A stretch of DNA of 44,482 bases from Bacteroidota bacterium (GCA_003249935.1 QKHT01000033.1:1-44482); one strand, 5' to 3'. Positions 1 through 7,978 are shown, numbered from the stretch's first letter. Notes: generated from the sequence alone by a model not told the origin. Numbers and translations are program-made.

Positions 1-975
1 TGAAAGCAAATCACAACCATTTTTACCGGATTCCACACGTGAGCAACGCTGAAACCAATATGTCAAAGATACAATTTGAAAGCAAATCACAACTGATTTT
101 CCCTGTTCTGAAAGATTCGCCTTGCTGAAACCAATATGTCAAAGATACAATTTGAAAGCAAATCACAACGTAAGCTTATTCTCGTTTCGATCTTTAAGCG
201 CTGAAACCAATATGTCAAAGATACAATTTGAAAGCAAATCACAACCGCAATACGAACAATATTCTATTTGTTTTTGCTGAAACCAATATGTCAAAGATAC
301 AATTTGAAAGCAAATCACAACAACTTGGTGCCGGTTTTGTACAATTGCTGCGCTGAAACCAGTATGTCAAAGATACAATTTGAAAGCAAATCACAACATT
401 TGCCTTCAAGTGCATTTAATAACATATGCTGAAACCAATATGTCAAAGATACAATTTGAAAGCAAATCACAACGACAACCATAACCATTCTGACAACCAT
501 AAAGCTGAAACCAATATGTCAAAGATACAATTTGAAAGCAAATCACAACATGATTATGCAACTCTTTGTGTAAAACAATGCTGAAACCAATATGTCAAAG
601 ATACAATTTGAAAGCAAATCACAACGGCGTTTTCAAACGACGAACCGGCCGAAACGCTGAAACCAATATGTCAAAGATACAATTTGAAAGCAAATCACAA
701 CTAATGGTTCTACCAACAACCAAATCGTTGTGCTGAAACCAATATGTCAAAGATACAATTTGAAAGCAAATCACAACCGGAATCCGCCCACGCTTTAAAA
801 GGGTAGGGCTGAAACCAATATGTCAAAGATACAATTTGAAAGCAAATCACAACACGTATTGAGCAAAGTCGCCAAATCCTGAAGCTGAAACCAATATGTC
901 AAAGATACAATTTGAAAGCAAATCACAACACCTTATTCAGTTGCTCGTATTCCTTCAGCGCTGAAACCAATATGT

Positions 976-1005
976 CAAAGATACAATTTGAAAGCAAATC
1001 ACAAC
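976..1005 (-). promoter_or_regulatory. Promoter inside each CRISPR repeat (representative copy)
   Basis: Read on the minus strand, repeat positions 23-30 are TATCTTTG (here 983 down to 976), a perfect match to the Bacteroidota -7 consensus TAnnTTTG. The repeat's opening GTTG (1005-1002) supplies a TTG 18 bp upstream, close to the usual 19-21 bp to the -33 element. Transcription would start about ten bases before the repeat end and run into the adjacent spacer. The same element is in every repeat. This matches the arrangement known in Neisseria type II-C arrays, where each repeat holds its own promoter. Activity is inferred. Confidence 0.6.
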
Positions 1006-1035
1006 ATCTGTTATGCCTGTTTTTATTTCAAAAAA

Positions 1036-1063
1036 GCTGAAACCAATATGTCAAAGATACAAT
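1036..1063 (-). repeat. Truncated terminal CRISPR repeat
   Basis: Only the first 28 plus-strand bases of the repeat remain; identity stops abruptly after GATACAAT at 1063. On the minus strand this keeps repeat positions 19-46, including the TATCTTTG box, and loses positions 1-18, which hold GTTGTG and the segment expected to pair with tracrRNA. The last spacer (1006-1035) still has a complete repeat on its 3' side in the minus direction, so a crRNA could still be made from it. Confidence 0.9.
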
Positions 1064-1246
1064 CGGAATTGAATGAACCCGCATACGGTTAGCATTTGAA
1101 GCCCTGTTGTGGTAACCCTCCAAACACAATTCAATACAGGAATTGAAACAAGAAGTGATTGGAAAAATGATTGAAATTTTCCTGCACTACCATCAATTCA
1201 AATTAAACGGTTATTTTTATCGCAAAATTGAAGTAACGATACTTAT

Positions 1247-3892
1247 ATGCAAAATTTAATAAAATCGATAAATGCAACCATCCATAAATTGCAATTAGAT
1301 CTCGATCGTTTCGAATTGGCTTTTGGCGAATCAATTTACAATAATAACGAGTGCCAGATACTTACGCAATCGGCCGAAAAATTTGAGTTCCTGTTTTCCG
1401 ACATGTCGCAAGACAACGAAATAACACTCTATTTTATTGGATTTGGTGATGATCTTAAAATTGTATCTTCGAGTGAAACGTGGAATCGATTTGGTTTTGC
1501 CGCGTTACTCGAATTACGCCATGAGTTAAGTCTTTTAGATGCCAAAGTTCCATTGGAACACAAAAAATACACGCAGCAAGGCATGATTAAGCGGGTGCTG
1601 CATGAGCGGATGCAAAAGGCATTGGTTGCAAAATACAAAGTTACCTATGCCAAAAATAAGTATGGCGACCATATTGTTACAAACGAAAATGGTGTAAAAT
1701 ACAAAGTGTTTTTGCGCGATTTCGAAAACGAAACCGGATATAGCAACAGCAAAGATTCGGCACTTAATAAATTGGGAACAACCAAACATATTATGTTTGT
1801 TTTCAATGAGTTGAAAAACAATCCAAAACTACTAAACAAGCTGGATCAAACGTGTCCGTTTATCGAAATATACCTCGATCCGTTAAACGAATATCGCATT
1901 ACATGGTTTTACCCACACCAACTATCGGTCGAATCGGCTTCAATTATCGAAAAATATTTTGGTAAAGCCCAATTTATCGACGACAACAAAATTGAAGAAT
2001 TCGTTGATTTTCTTATCGATGTTCAGCAATTAAACCATTTTGTGGTTCGACCCGAGGTTATAGAAAAACTTGAAAATGAGTGGGAAGAACGCTCGTTAGC
2101 ACTGACACGAAAAAGTTTCGTACCCGATTTTTCAGGCATCCGTGCTACTTTGTATCCATATCAGAAAGAGGGCATTGCATTTGCTGCTTGTCGCAAATCG
2201 GCCATAATTGCCGATGAAATGGGCCTTGGAAAAACCATTCAGGCTATCGGTACAGCCATTCAGAAAAAAGAACTTTTCGGGTTTAAAAAAATGCTGATTG
2301 TTTGTCCGGCTTCACTCAAAACACAATGGAAAAGCGAAATAGAAAAATTTACAAACGAGTCGGTGGCCATTGTCGAAGGTTCGGCCATACAACGCGAACA
2401 GTTATACAAAACGGCAAATAATACTTTTTTAATCGTTAATTACGAATCGGTATTGCGCGACCAAATGGCCATAAGAAAAGCTAATTTCGATTTTGTGATT
2501 TTAGACGAAGCGCAACGGGTGAAAAATTTCGCTACCAAAACAGCGCACGCCATCAAACAGATTAGAAGTAAGCATACGCTCATTATTACAGGCACGCCAA
2601 TCGAAAATAAGTTAATCGATCTTTATTCGCTCGTTTCAATTTTAGACGAACGGTTTTTGGGCCCACTATGGGAGTTTTCGTACCAACACTGCTTGTTCGA
2701 CCCCGAAAAAGAGAACAAAATCAACGGATACTATAACCTTCAGTCGCTAAAACAAAAATTGGAAACACTCCTCATTCGCAGAGAAAAGTATAAGGTTATT
2801 AACGAGTTACCACAGGTTCAGCAACAAGAAATATTTGTTGGAATGACCCCTCTGCAGGCCGATTTTCACAATTCGAACGCAAGGGCATTGTCGCAACTAA
2901 TACGTAAAAAATTCCTTACGCCATACGACTTAAACAAAATGCAAATGCTTTTGGCCAATATGCGTATGGTGTGCGATTCAACGTTCCTATTGGACGATTC
3001 AACCAACGATTCGCCTAAATTAGATGAGCTAAAATATATATTACTCGAGAAACTCGATTTGCAAAATAGTGATAGAAAAGTAATTATTTTTTCGGAGTGG
3101 GTTAAGGTTCATAAACTCATCGGCAATATGTTGCGCGAAAACAATATCGGATTTGCAGAGCTGAATGGTAGTGTGGCTGTAAATAAACGGGGAAGTTTAA
3201 TAAAACGGTTCGAAACTAATAGCACTTGCAAAGTATTTTTGTCAACAGAAGCTGGTGGCGCAGGGTTAAATCTTCAAATGGCCGACATACTTATCAACTT
3301 CGAATTACCATGGAATCCGGCAAAAAAGAACCAACGGATCGGCCGTATCGATAGACTTGGACAGAAAAGCAAAAAGCTGAATATCTACAATTTTATCACC
3401 AATAATTCCATCGAAATCCGCATTGCATCGGGTCTTTTGGTTAAACAAAATTTGTTCGAAGGCGTACTTAATAACGACAATCCGACAGATTTTGTCGATT
3501 TTTCGGAAAAAGGCCGTTCGCAATTTCTTGACCAAATTGCCGAAATGGTGGCCGGGTTCGATGAAAATGAAAACCGGATTATTCCGGAAGAGGTATTTGA
3601 AATTAGCCCAATGGCTGAACCGGAAGAGGAACCAACAGAAGAAATTGTATTGGAGGACATCGGTGAGAATAATGGCCCATTGGTCGATGTGTCTGTTGAA
3701 TCGGAAGCTGATGTAAACGTTGCGCAACCATCAAAAGCCAAGCAGATGGAAGAGGTATTAAATAATGGGATGCAGTTCTTGTCCGGGCTTTTTCAAATGG
3801 CAACCGGCAATGCCGCAGGCTTTAAGGATAGCACAATTGATGTAAATGAACAAACTGGCGAGGTGACTATGAAATTTAAAATCCCGGTATAA
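1247..3892 (+). CDS. SNF2-family DEAD/DEAH-box helicase
   Basis: This 881-aa protein is a Swi2/Snf2 ATPase of superfamily 2, a double-stranded DNA translocase family. Visible motifs: Walker A in DEMGLGKTIQ (about residues 323-332), DEAQ box near 418 in place of DEAH, motif III ITGTPIENK near 447, and the C-terminal lobe with IIFSEW (about 615), STEAGGAGLNL (about 668) and QRIGRIDRLGQ (about 694). The first ~300 residues match no domain I can name and probably set its substrate; the last ~110 include an acidic stretch rich in Glu and Pro. The ATG at 1247 is the first start after the CRISPR array, 183 bp away, and a near-consensus TATTTTTA lies at 1212-1219. It reads away from the array. Such helicases occur both in housekeeping repair and in defence clusters; the sequence alone does not decide. 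Confidence 0.9.
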   Translation: MQNLIKSINATIHKLQLDLDRFELAFGESIYNNNECQILTQSAEKFEFLFSDMSQDNEITLYFIGFGDDLKIVSSSETWNRFGFAALLELRHELSLLDAKVPLEHKKYTQQGMIKRVLHERMQKALVAKYKVTYAKNKYGDHIVTNENGVKYKVFLRDFENETGYSNSKDSALNKLGTTKHIMFVFNELKNNPKLLNKLDQTCPFIEIYLDPLNEYRITWFYPHQLSVESASIIEKYFGKAQFIDDNKIEEFVDFLIDVQQLNHFVVRPEVIEKLENEWEERSLALTRKSFVPDFSGIRATLYPYQKEGIAFAACRKSAIIADEMGLGKTIQAIGTAIQKKELFGFKKMLIVCPASLKTQWKSEIEKFTNESVAIVEGSAIQREQLYKTANNTFLIVNYESVLRDQMAIRKANFDFVILDEAQRVKNFATKTAHAIKQIRSKHTLIITGTPIENKLIDLYSLVSILDERFLGPLWEFSYQHCLFDPEKENKINGYYNLQSLKQKLETLLIRREKYKVINELPQVQQQEIFVGMTPLQADFHNSNARALSQLIRKKFLTPYDLNKMQMLLANMRMVCDSTFLLDDSTNDSPKLDELKYILLEKLDLQNSDRKVIIFSEWVKVHKLIGNMLRENNIGFAELNGSVAVNKRGSLIKRFETNSTCKVFLSTEAGGAGLNLQMADILINFELPWNPAKKNQRIGRIDRLGQKSKKLNIYNFITNNSIEIRIASGLLVKQNLFEGVLNNDNPTDFVDFSEKGRSQFLDQIAEMVAGFDENENRIIPEEVFEISPMAEPEEEPTEEIVLEDIGENNGPLVDVSVESEADVNVAQPSKAKQMEEVLNNGMQFLSGLFQMATGNAAGFKDSTIDVNEQTGEVTMKFKIPV

Positions 3893-4141
3893 TTTTTTCC
3901 ATTATCGGCTGCATGGCTTATTGTACCGATTGCGTATTGGTAACAATCCAATGGTCGTGTTCCAATGTCTGCATTTCAACAAATAAGAGTCGATTTCTGT
4001 TGTGTTCAATCAAATTATTGCGCAAAAATTGTGGCATTCAATTAAAAAAGCGACATACTATATGCCCGTTGTATGCATACCGTTGTCTCTATTTTTTATT
4101 GGTTGAACCGTAATATGTAAAAAATAGGATTATGCGGTATT
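3893..4141. other. Gene-free AT-rich stretch
   Basis: Between the helicase stop and the toxin remnant there is no convincing gene. A 66-codon open frame at 3913-4113 has a Cys/Leu-rich composition unlike the neighbouring proteins and no recognisable start context. No terminator-like hairpin with a T-tract was found after the helicase. Confidence 0.5.
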
Positions 4142-4255
4142 TTATTTAACTTCAAAACAAATCGGCATGAGAACCCATCCGCACGTAGTCGATAGACTTT
4201 TAATGGCCTTTTTGTAATCTTTTTTAAATCTGTTCGTGAAATTGCTTCTAAACAT
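4142..4255 (-). pseudogene. YafQ/RelE-type toxin remnant, internally deleted
   Basis: The ATG at 4255 overlaps the TGA of the antitoxin remnant by one base (TGATG), the coupling usual for type II toxin-antitoxin pairs. The frame begins with MFRSNFTNRFKKDYKKAIK, the typical N-terminus of YafQ-family mRNA interferases, and then breaks off; after a short unrelated run it stops at 4142, giving only 37 codons against about 90 in the family. In a second frame the stretch 4184-4152 reads VRMGSHADLF followed by a stop, which is the family's usual C-terminal motif. The core of the toxin has therefore been deleted and the two ends joined out of frame. It cannot be an active toxin. Family assignment is from remembered motifs. 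Confidence 0.75.
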
Positions 4256-4469
4256 CAGCTATTTAATTTGTCGAAAAAGTCATTTTTACGCTTTGTTTTT
4301 ACAACATTGCCATTCTTAGAGTCTTTTAAAGCTTTTACTGTTTCGTCGTTAGGGACTTCGTCTATGGATATATATATTTATTCTCTGTTTTTGCAATTTC
4401 CTTTATCAGACCTAATAAATGCTTTGTTTTATTAGTCTTATCCTTAATTGTAATAGTATACGATGCCAT
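4255..4469 (-). pseudogene. RelB/YafQ-partner antitoxin, frameshifted
   Basis: A minus-strand frame starts at the ATG at 4469 (MASYTITIKDKTNKTKHL...) and reaches an in-frame stop at 4362-4364 after about 35 codons. In another frame the sequence continues from there as IDEVPNDETVKALKDSKNG and ends KNDFFDKLNS at the TGA at 4255-4257. The N(D/E)ETxKAxxD block followed by FFDKLN resembles antitoxins paired with YafQ/RelE toxins in Bacteroidota. The break coincides with an alternating AT run at 4368-4377, so a slip of one or two bases there is the simplest cause. The gene lies immediately upstream of the toxin remnant and overlaps it by one base, as in an intact operon. Confidence 0.75.
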
Positions 4470-4653
4470 ATCTTTTTATTTGCAATAATACGACAAAAAA
4501 CATGAATGAACAATGTTGATCTATGTTTCGAATCCCGACAAGGTTTTTGTTACCCGGTTTAGAACCCTGTTAGGATTATAATGCCGGAATTTGCGGTTAC
4601 TGCTATTGCATAAAGGTAATTGTCTTGTATTTTTGGGTTTTTAATTAGAACAA

Positions 4654-6057
4654 ATGGCAAAGAAAAAAAAGCAACATCCGCAAAGCGCGCCAATTTCGGC
4701 CGAAAAGTTTATTCGTACCAAGGCACGGCAATTGCCTGTTTATGAGTGCTTCGTAAACAAAAATTGGAAATGGTCGCAAATCGCCAACGTGGTTGTTTCT
4801 CGTAAACAGCTCAATGATAACCTCACCTACGTCATGTATTTGGTCGATTTAGCCTGCCTAGGCGTAAAAAATGTAGGGTATTATTACAACCAGGATCAAA
4901 TAGACTTTGGCGATTATAAAAAAAAAATACTTGATAACGATTTTATCTCTATCGACTACAGCTTAGCGCACAATATCATTTTTGCCGGATACGAATTTGC
5001 CAACGATTACGGGTTTAAAGCGCATAAGGACTTTTTGAATACAGCCATCTATTTTCTCGATGAAGATACCGACGATGTGCCTTTAATAGAAATTGAATGT
5101 GGTCGCAATGGAAAACCGTATGTGATAGAAGGACCTTACAATCGTTCGGAATCTCGAAAAGCGGTATTGCATCTCTCAAAAACAGTAGGTCCCGATGGCT
5201 TTATTTTTGAAGTTTTTAACGAGGACGATTCGTTTTCGATGGATGATGATGAAAATTACGAAGCATGTAGAAATATTGTAGATTCTTATAGCTATAACGG
5301 ACAAAATGATCCACAACAAGACAAAGATTTCGAAATAATTTCTACCCGTGCCCCGAGGGCTCAAGAGCTCGGTTTACCAGACCATTTGAGAGACGCTGCG
5401 CTGCGGTTAACCATTAGTGCTCTGGACACCGATATGCTTATTGACGAAATGAACGATTTGATAGGTGACATCAAAGTCCTCCGCCTAATGCAGGTTTATT
5501 TGCCCGAAGAGATGTTATTTGGCACCACCGGCATCAATCATATCGAAACCATTGAAATTAACGAAGCCATTGACAGTATGCATAATTTGAATATGGGTGA
5601 TGGAAATAAATATGCACAGGCGTATATTCAATACCTTAATCAGCATACAGATGTGCCCTATTTCAGTTTTATGTCGCAACTCATGGACAATAAATTGCGA
5701 AAGAACGACTACGAACGCTTTTGCCAAGTATATCCCGATTGCCATATTATTAAACTCATATCGGCTAAGGAGAATGAGCCGATGGCCCGACAATTAATTG
5801 TTCTTGATTCAGCAGATTTTTCGATCATCGAATTTTTTAATGGCCGAACCAACTTAAATACTTTTGAGTTCGTTTCGCTTATTGAAGCCATGATAGCAGT
5901 ATGCGAATGCACAAATAACGCTTACCGGTTGGTTGCAATTCAGCTATTATTAATGCACGATTTCCTCTCCGACATTGAGTTAATTAGCTCGGAAATTTTA
6001 GATAAGTTGTACCTTCAAATGGGATTTACTGCTTTTAAAATGGTTTTACCTGCTTAA
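4654..6057 (+). CDS. Conserved hypothetical protein, 467 aa
   Basis: I recognise no named family with confidence. The protein starts with a Lys-rich MAKKKKQ segment, then a region resembling uncharacterised proteins of other Bacteroidota (KARQLPVYECFVNKNWK, then YVMYLVDLACLGVKN at about residues 58-72). The middle has acidic stretches (DEDTDD near 150; NEDDSFSMDDDENYE near 190-205) and the C-terminal half is predicted-helix-rich. There is no signal peptide or membrane segment, so it is probably cytoplasmic. It is preceded by the broken toxin-antitoxin pair on the opposite strand and followed by a GC-rich repeat and a strong terminator, so it is probably a single-gene transcript. The ATG at 4654 has no competing upstream start in frame. 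Confidence 0.8.
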   Translation: MAKKKKQHPQSAPISAEKFIRTKARQLPVYECFVNKNWKWSQIANVVVSRKQLNDNLTYVMYLVDLACLGVKNVGYYYNQDQIDFGDYKKKILDNDFISIDYSLAHNIIFAGYEFANDYGFKAHKDFLNTAIYFLDEDTDDVPLIEIECGRNGKPYVIEGPYNRSESRKAVLHLSKTVGPDGFIFEVFNEDDSFSMDDDENYEACRNIVDSYSYNGQNDPQQDKDFEIISTRAPRAQELGLPDHLRDAALRLTISALDTDMLIDEMNDLIGDIKVLRLMQVYLPEEMLFGTTGINHIETIEINEAIDSMHNLNMGDGNKYAQAYIQYLNQHTDVPYFSFMSQLMDNKLRKNDYERFCQVYPDCHIIKLISAKENEPMARQLIVLDSADFSIIEFFNGRTNLNTFEFVSLIEAMIAVCECTNNAYRLVAIQLLLMHDFLSDIELISSEILDKLYLQMGFTAFKMVLPA

Positions 6058-6059
6058 CC

Positions 6060-6161
6060 GCAAGCGTGAGGGATTGCAGCGTATAGCCCACAGGCGAGCT
6101 TTGCGAGGCGAGGACTATGAGCGGAAAGCCCGACGGGAGCCTCCGGCGAGCGGCACGTCCA
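6060..6161. repeat. GC-rich intergenic element with two half-sites
   Basis: In an otherwise AT-rich intergenic region this ~100-bp block is strongly GC-rich. It contains two related 20-mers on the same strand: GGGATTGCAGCGTATAGCCC (6070-6089) and GGACTATGAGCGGAAAGCCC (6112-6131), sharing GGnnTnnnAGCGnAnAGCCC, separated by a GCGAG-rich linker. This resembles widespread REP-like intergenic elements of Bacteroidota genomes. It sits between the 467-aa gene and its terminator. No second copy was noticed in this window. Confidence 0.55.
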
Positions 6162-6186
6162 AAAACAACAACTAATGGTATAAGCA

Positions 6187-6222
6187 AAGGGGCCGTTTCG
6201 AAATAATTGGAAACGGCCCCTT
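6187..6222. terminator. Rho-independent terminator, probably bidirectional
   Basis: A perfect 13-bp stem, AAGGGGCCGTTTC (6187-6199) with GAAACGGCCCCTT (6210-6222), encloses a 10-base loop. It lies between the convergent 467-aa gene (plus) and ahpC (minus) and can serve both; the T-tract is short on each side. Confidence 0.75.
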
Positions 6223-6245
6223 CATATTAACCCTGTAAACACTAA

Positions 6246-6881
6246 TTATTCATGTTTTCCGAGGAAGTCGGCAATGCCATCTTGTGTTGGTTTCAGACCT
6301 TCTTCGCCTGCGTGCCAGTCGGCCGGGCAAACTTCGCCGTTTTCTTCAACAAAAATAAGGGCATCGAGTACGCGAATGGCCTCTTCGACGCTGCGGCCAA
6401 GCGGCAAATCGTTAACCACCTGATGACGAACAACGCCTTCCTTGTCAATAAGGAACAGGCCGCGATATGCCAATGGCGCACCTTTAAATGTAGCTTCGCC
6501 TTCGTCGTTTACATCGTATTCGCCGGCGAGTACGTCGTAGTTTTCGGCAATGGTTTTGGCTTTATCGGCCACCAACGGATAGGTTACACCTTTAATACCG
6601 CCCTCTTTTTGCGGGGTTTGTAACCATTTCCAGTGCGAGAATTCGGTGTCGGTGCTGCAACCTACCACGGCGCAACCACGTGCCTCGAATTCGGCTAATT
6701 TCTTTTGAAAAGCGATGATTTCGGTAGGACATACGAAGGTAAAGTCGGCGGGATAGAAATAGAAAATTACATATTTCTTGCCCAAATATTGGCTGAGCGA
6801 AAATCCTTCAACAATTTCGCCACCGTTTACTACTGCTGCTTCGCTAAAAGCAGGCGCTTTTTTTCCAACTAATACTGCCAT
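6246..6881 (-). CDS. ahpC: Alkyl hydroperoxide reductase C / 2-Cys peroxiredoxin
   Basis: This 211-aa cytoplasmic enzyme reduces H2O2, alkyl hydroperoxides and peroxynitrite with a cysteine thiol. It belongs to the AhpC/Prx1 subfamily of typical 2-Cys peroxiredoxins. The peroxidatic Cys51 is in FTFVCPTE (the PxxxTxxC signature) and the resolving Cys185 is in GEVCPADWHAG near the C-terminus. A GG-containing loop (EGGIKGVTYPLV) stands where robust and sensitive forms differ, and the tail ends soon after the resolving Cys, without the extended YF helix of hyperoxidation-sensitive eukaryotic forms. No ahpF follows; the gene looks monocistronic, bounded by terminators at 6187-6222 and 6972-7005, so its reductant must be encoded elsewhere. 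The upstream 90 bp show no clear TAnnTTTG box. Identification is secure. Confidence 0.97.
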   Translation of the reverse strand: MAVLVGKKAPAFSEAAVVNGGEIVEGFSLSQYLGKKYVIFYFYPADFTFVCPTEIIAFQKKLAEFEARGCAVVGCSTDTEFSHWKWLQTPQKEGGIKGVTYPLVADKAKTIAENYDVLAGEYDVNDEGEATFKGAPLAYRGLFLIDKEGVVRHQVVNDLPLGRSVEEAIRVLDALIFVEENGEVCPADWHAGEEGLKPTQDGIADFLGKHE

Positions 6882-6971
6882 TTCTTTATGTTTTTAATTA
6901 TTTACGTTTTTTGTCCTTTAAAACCATCATTTGTACGGGTTTGTTCATGTACATGGTGCTTTTTTATAAAA

Positions 6972-7005
6972 AAAAGACGTTTTCTGTGGTAAGAAAACGT
7001 CTTTT
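6972..7005 (-). terminator. Rho-independent terminator after the 305-aa gene
   Basis: A 13-bp perfect stem, AAAAGACGTTTTC (6972-6984) with GAAAACGTCTTTT (6993-7005), has an 8-base loop. On the minus strand it is followed by a run of eight T. It separates the 305-aa gene (ending at 7028) from ahpC (starting at 6881). Confidence 0.9.
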
Positions 7006-7027
7006 GTTGGTGTTTTGAACCGAATAA

Positions 7028-7945
7028 TCAGAGTTTACGGAACCATTGTACAAACGGAATGGGTACCGGCGCAAATTTACCATTGGCCGAAATTGCACTA
7101 AACCCCATTTGAAAGGCTGAGTTCCGTGAGGTTTGCCAACGAATGCCCGGGACCAACAGCATTACGCTATTTGTGTTTTCTGTGGTAACTAAATTACCAA
7201 ATCCATCGTATGAATTCTCGGTCGTTTTGATATTTGGCATTATAAACGAGTCGAATACGATGCTAATTTTGTCGCTCACTTTTTTATATCCGGCAAAAGA
7301 GAGTAGCGACTGACCGTGCGATTCGCTTTTGGTAAATACGGTACCATATCCGGCAGCAATGTTAATGTTAAAGTTCTTGTCGCCTAAGGTTAATGCTGCA
7401 AACGGCACCGCTATTCCAAAGCTGGGTTCAACCCACGAACCTGTACCAAGTATAGTGCCCACTGCTGCATGTACATTGTCGCTCAATGGCATCGAATACT
7501 TTACAGTGCCCAAGATTGGCATGGCCACCCAAGATGTCATTAATCCCACGGTAAGATTGTTTTTTACACAAAACTCAAAATCGGGTCCCCAATAGTTAAA
7601 CAGTACATAACTATCGCCTTTGTTACTTGGTAAGGCATTGGCTGTTATAAAATAGCGTGAGGCAAACAGCTCTTTTTGCTTTATTTTTCCATCTTTGGTC
7701 ACTTCGGTATCCGACGAGAGTCTGATGCTTTTAATTTCGTGCTTTGGTATCACCATTTCACCGAGATCGGGCGTAACAATTAGTACTTCGCGAGCATCCG
7801 AATGCATTATTTTTCCAACATATTCCGATCCATCGTTCTTTTCGACAACATAAATAGCTGTTGAATCGATGGTGGATTGACCATAGCCCGCATTCGATAC
7901 GGCTAAAAGGGTCAATGTGCAAATAACTAAAATCAGCTGCTTCAT
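7028..7945 (-). CDS. Exported outer-membrane-like protein, 305 aa
   Basis: The N-terminus MKQLILVICTLTLLAVSNAGYG is a typical Sec signal peptide with cleavage expected near residue 22. Residues ~30-80 form a small beta-rich segment (YVGKIMHSDAREVLIVTPD, then IPKHEIKSIR) similar in pattern to SH3-like or PRC-like strands found at the front of Bacteroidota surface proteins. The remainder alternates polar and hydrophobic residues in short Gly/Asn-bounded segments and ends FVQWFRKL with a terminal hydrophobic/aromatic pattern, as expected for a small outer-membrane beta-barrel. I recognise no named family and its function is unknown. It has its own promoter (7971-7978) and terminator (6972-7005), so it is monocistronic. 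Confidence 0.8.
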   Translation of the reverse strand: MKQLILVICTLTLLAVSNAGYGQSTIDSTAIYVVEKNDGSEYVGKIMHSDAREVLIVTPDLGEMVIPKHEIKSIRLSSDTEVTKDGKIKQKELFASRYFITANALPSNKGDSYVLFNYWGPDFEFCVKNNLTVGLMTSWVAMPILGTVKYSMPLSDNVHAAVGTILGTGSWVEPSFGIAVPFAALTLGDKNFNINIAAGYGTVFTKSESHGQSLLSFAGYKKVSDKISIVFDSFIMPNIKTTENSYDGFGNLVTTENTNSVMLLVPGIRWQTSRNSAFQMGFSAISANGKFAPVPIPFVQWFRKL

Positions 7946-7970
7946 TTTTTTTAATTTATTGATTGATATA

Positions 7971-7978
7971 CAAAGTTA
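7971..7978 (-). promoter_or_regulatory. -7 promoter box for the 305-aa gene
   Basis: The minus strand reads TAACTTTG, a perfect TAnnTTTG element, about 25 bases before the ATG at 7945. No clear TTG at the -33 position was seen. Confidence 0.55.

Larger units (their letters stand above)
1..1063 (-). CRISPR. CRISPR array, type II-C-like, right end
   Basis: The window opens inside a repeat (1-17). Thirteen full 46-bp repeats follow, starting at 48 and then every 76 bp to 960, and a truncated repeat (1036-1063) closes the array: 14 spacers, all exactly 30 bp. On the plus strand the repeat begins GCTGAAACCAATATG and ends GCAAATCACAAC; on the minus strand it begins GTTGTGATTTGC, resembling the 46-47-bp type II-C repeats of Bacteroides and relatives. 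The repeats are identical except for one A-to-G change at 362. In type II systems the GTTGTG end pairs with tracrRNA, so crRNAs should be made from the minus strand. No cas1, cas2 or cas9 and no convincing tracrRNA lie in the window; if present they are probably to the left of position 1. The type call rests on the repeat only. Confidence 0.97.

Noticed and set aside
315-500. Open frame across CRISPR units on the minus strand.
   Set aside because: It is produced by reading through repeats and spacers and is not a gene.
1064-1147. GGAATTGAA occurs at 1065-1073 and 1139-1147, about one CRISPR period apart, and the second copy continues as ATTGAAAC, like the end of other CRISPR repeat types.
   Set aside because: The repeat is only nine bases and there is no third unit, so it cannot be shown to be a second array.
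3999-4016. Possible tracrRNA anti-repeat: GTTGTG and CAAATT blocks matching both parts of the CRISPR repeat.
   Set aside because: Only two 6-bp blocks with unequal spacing in AT-rich DNA, 3 kb from the array; no extended pairing and no clear terminator downstream. Chance is the simpler explanation.
3913-4113. 66-codon open frame after the helicase.
   Set aside because: Unusual Cys-rich composition, no similarity I recognise and no start context; likely chance in a gene-free stretch.
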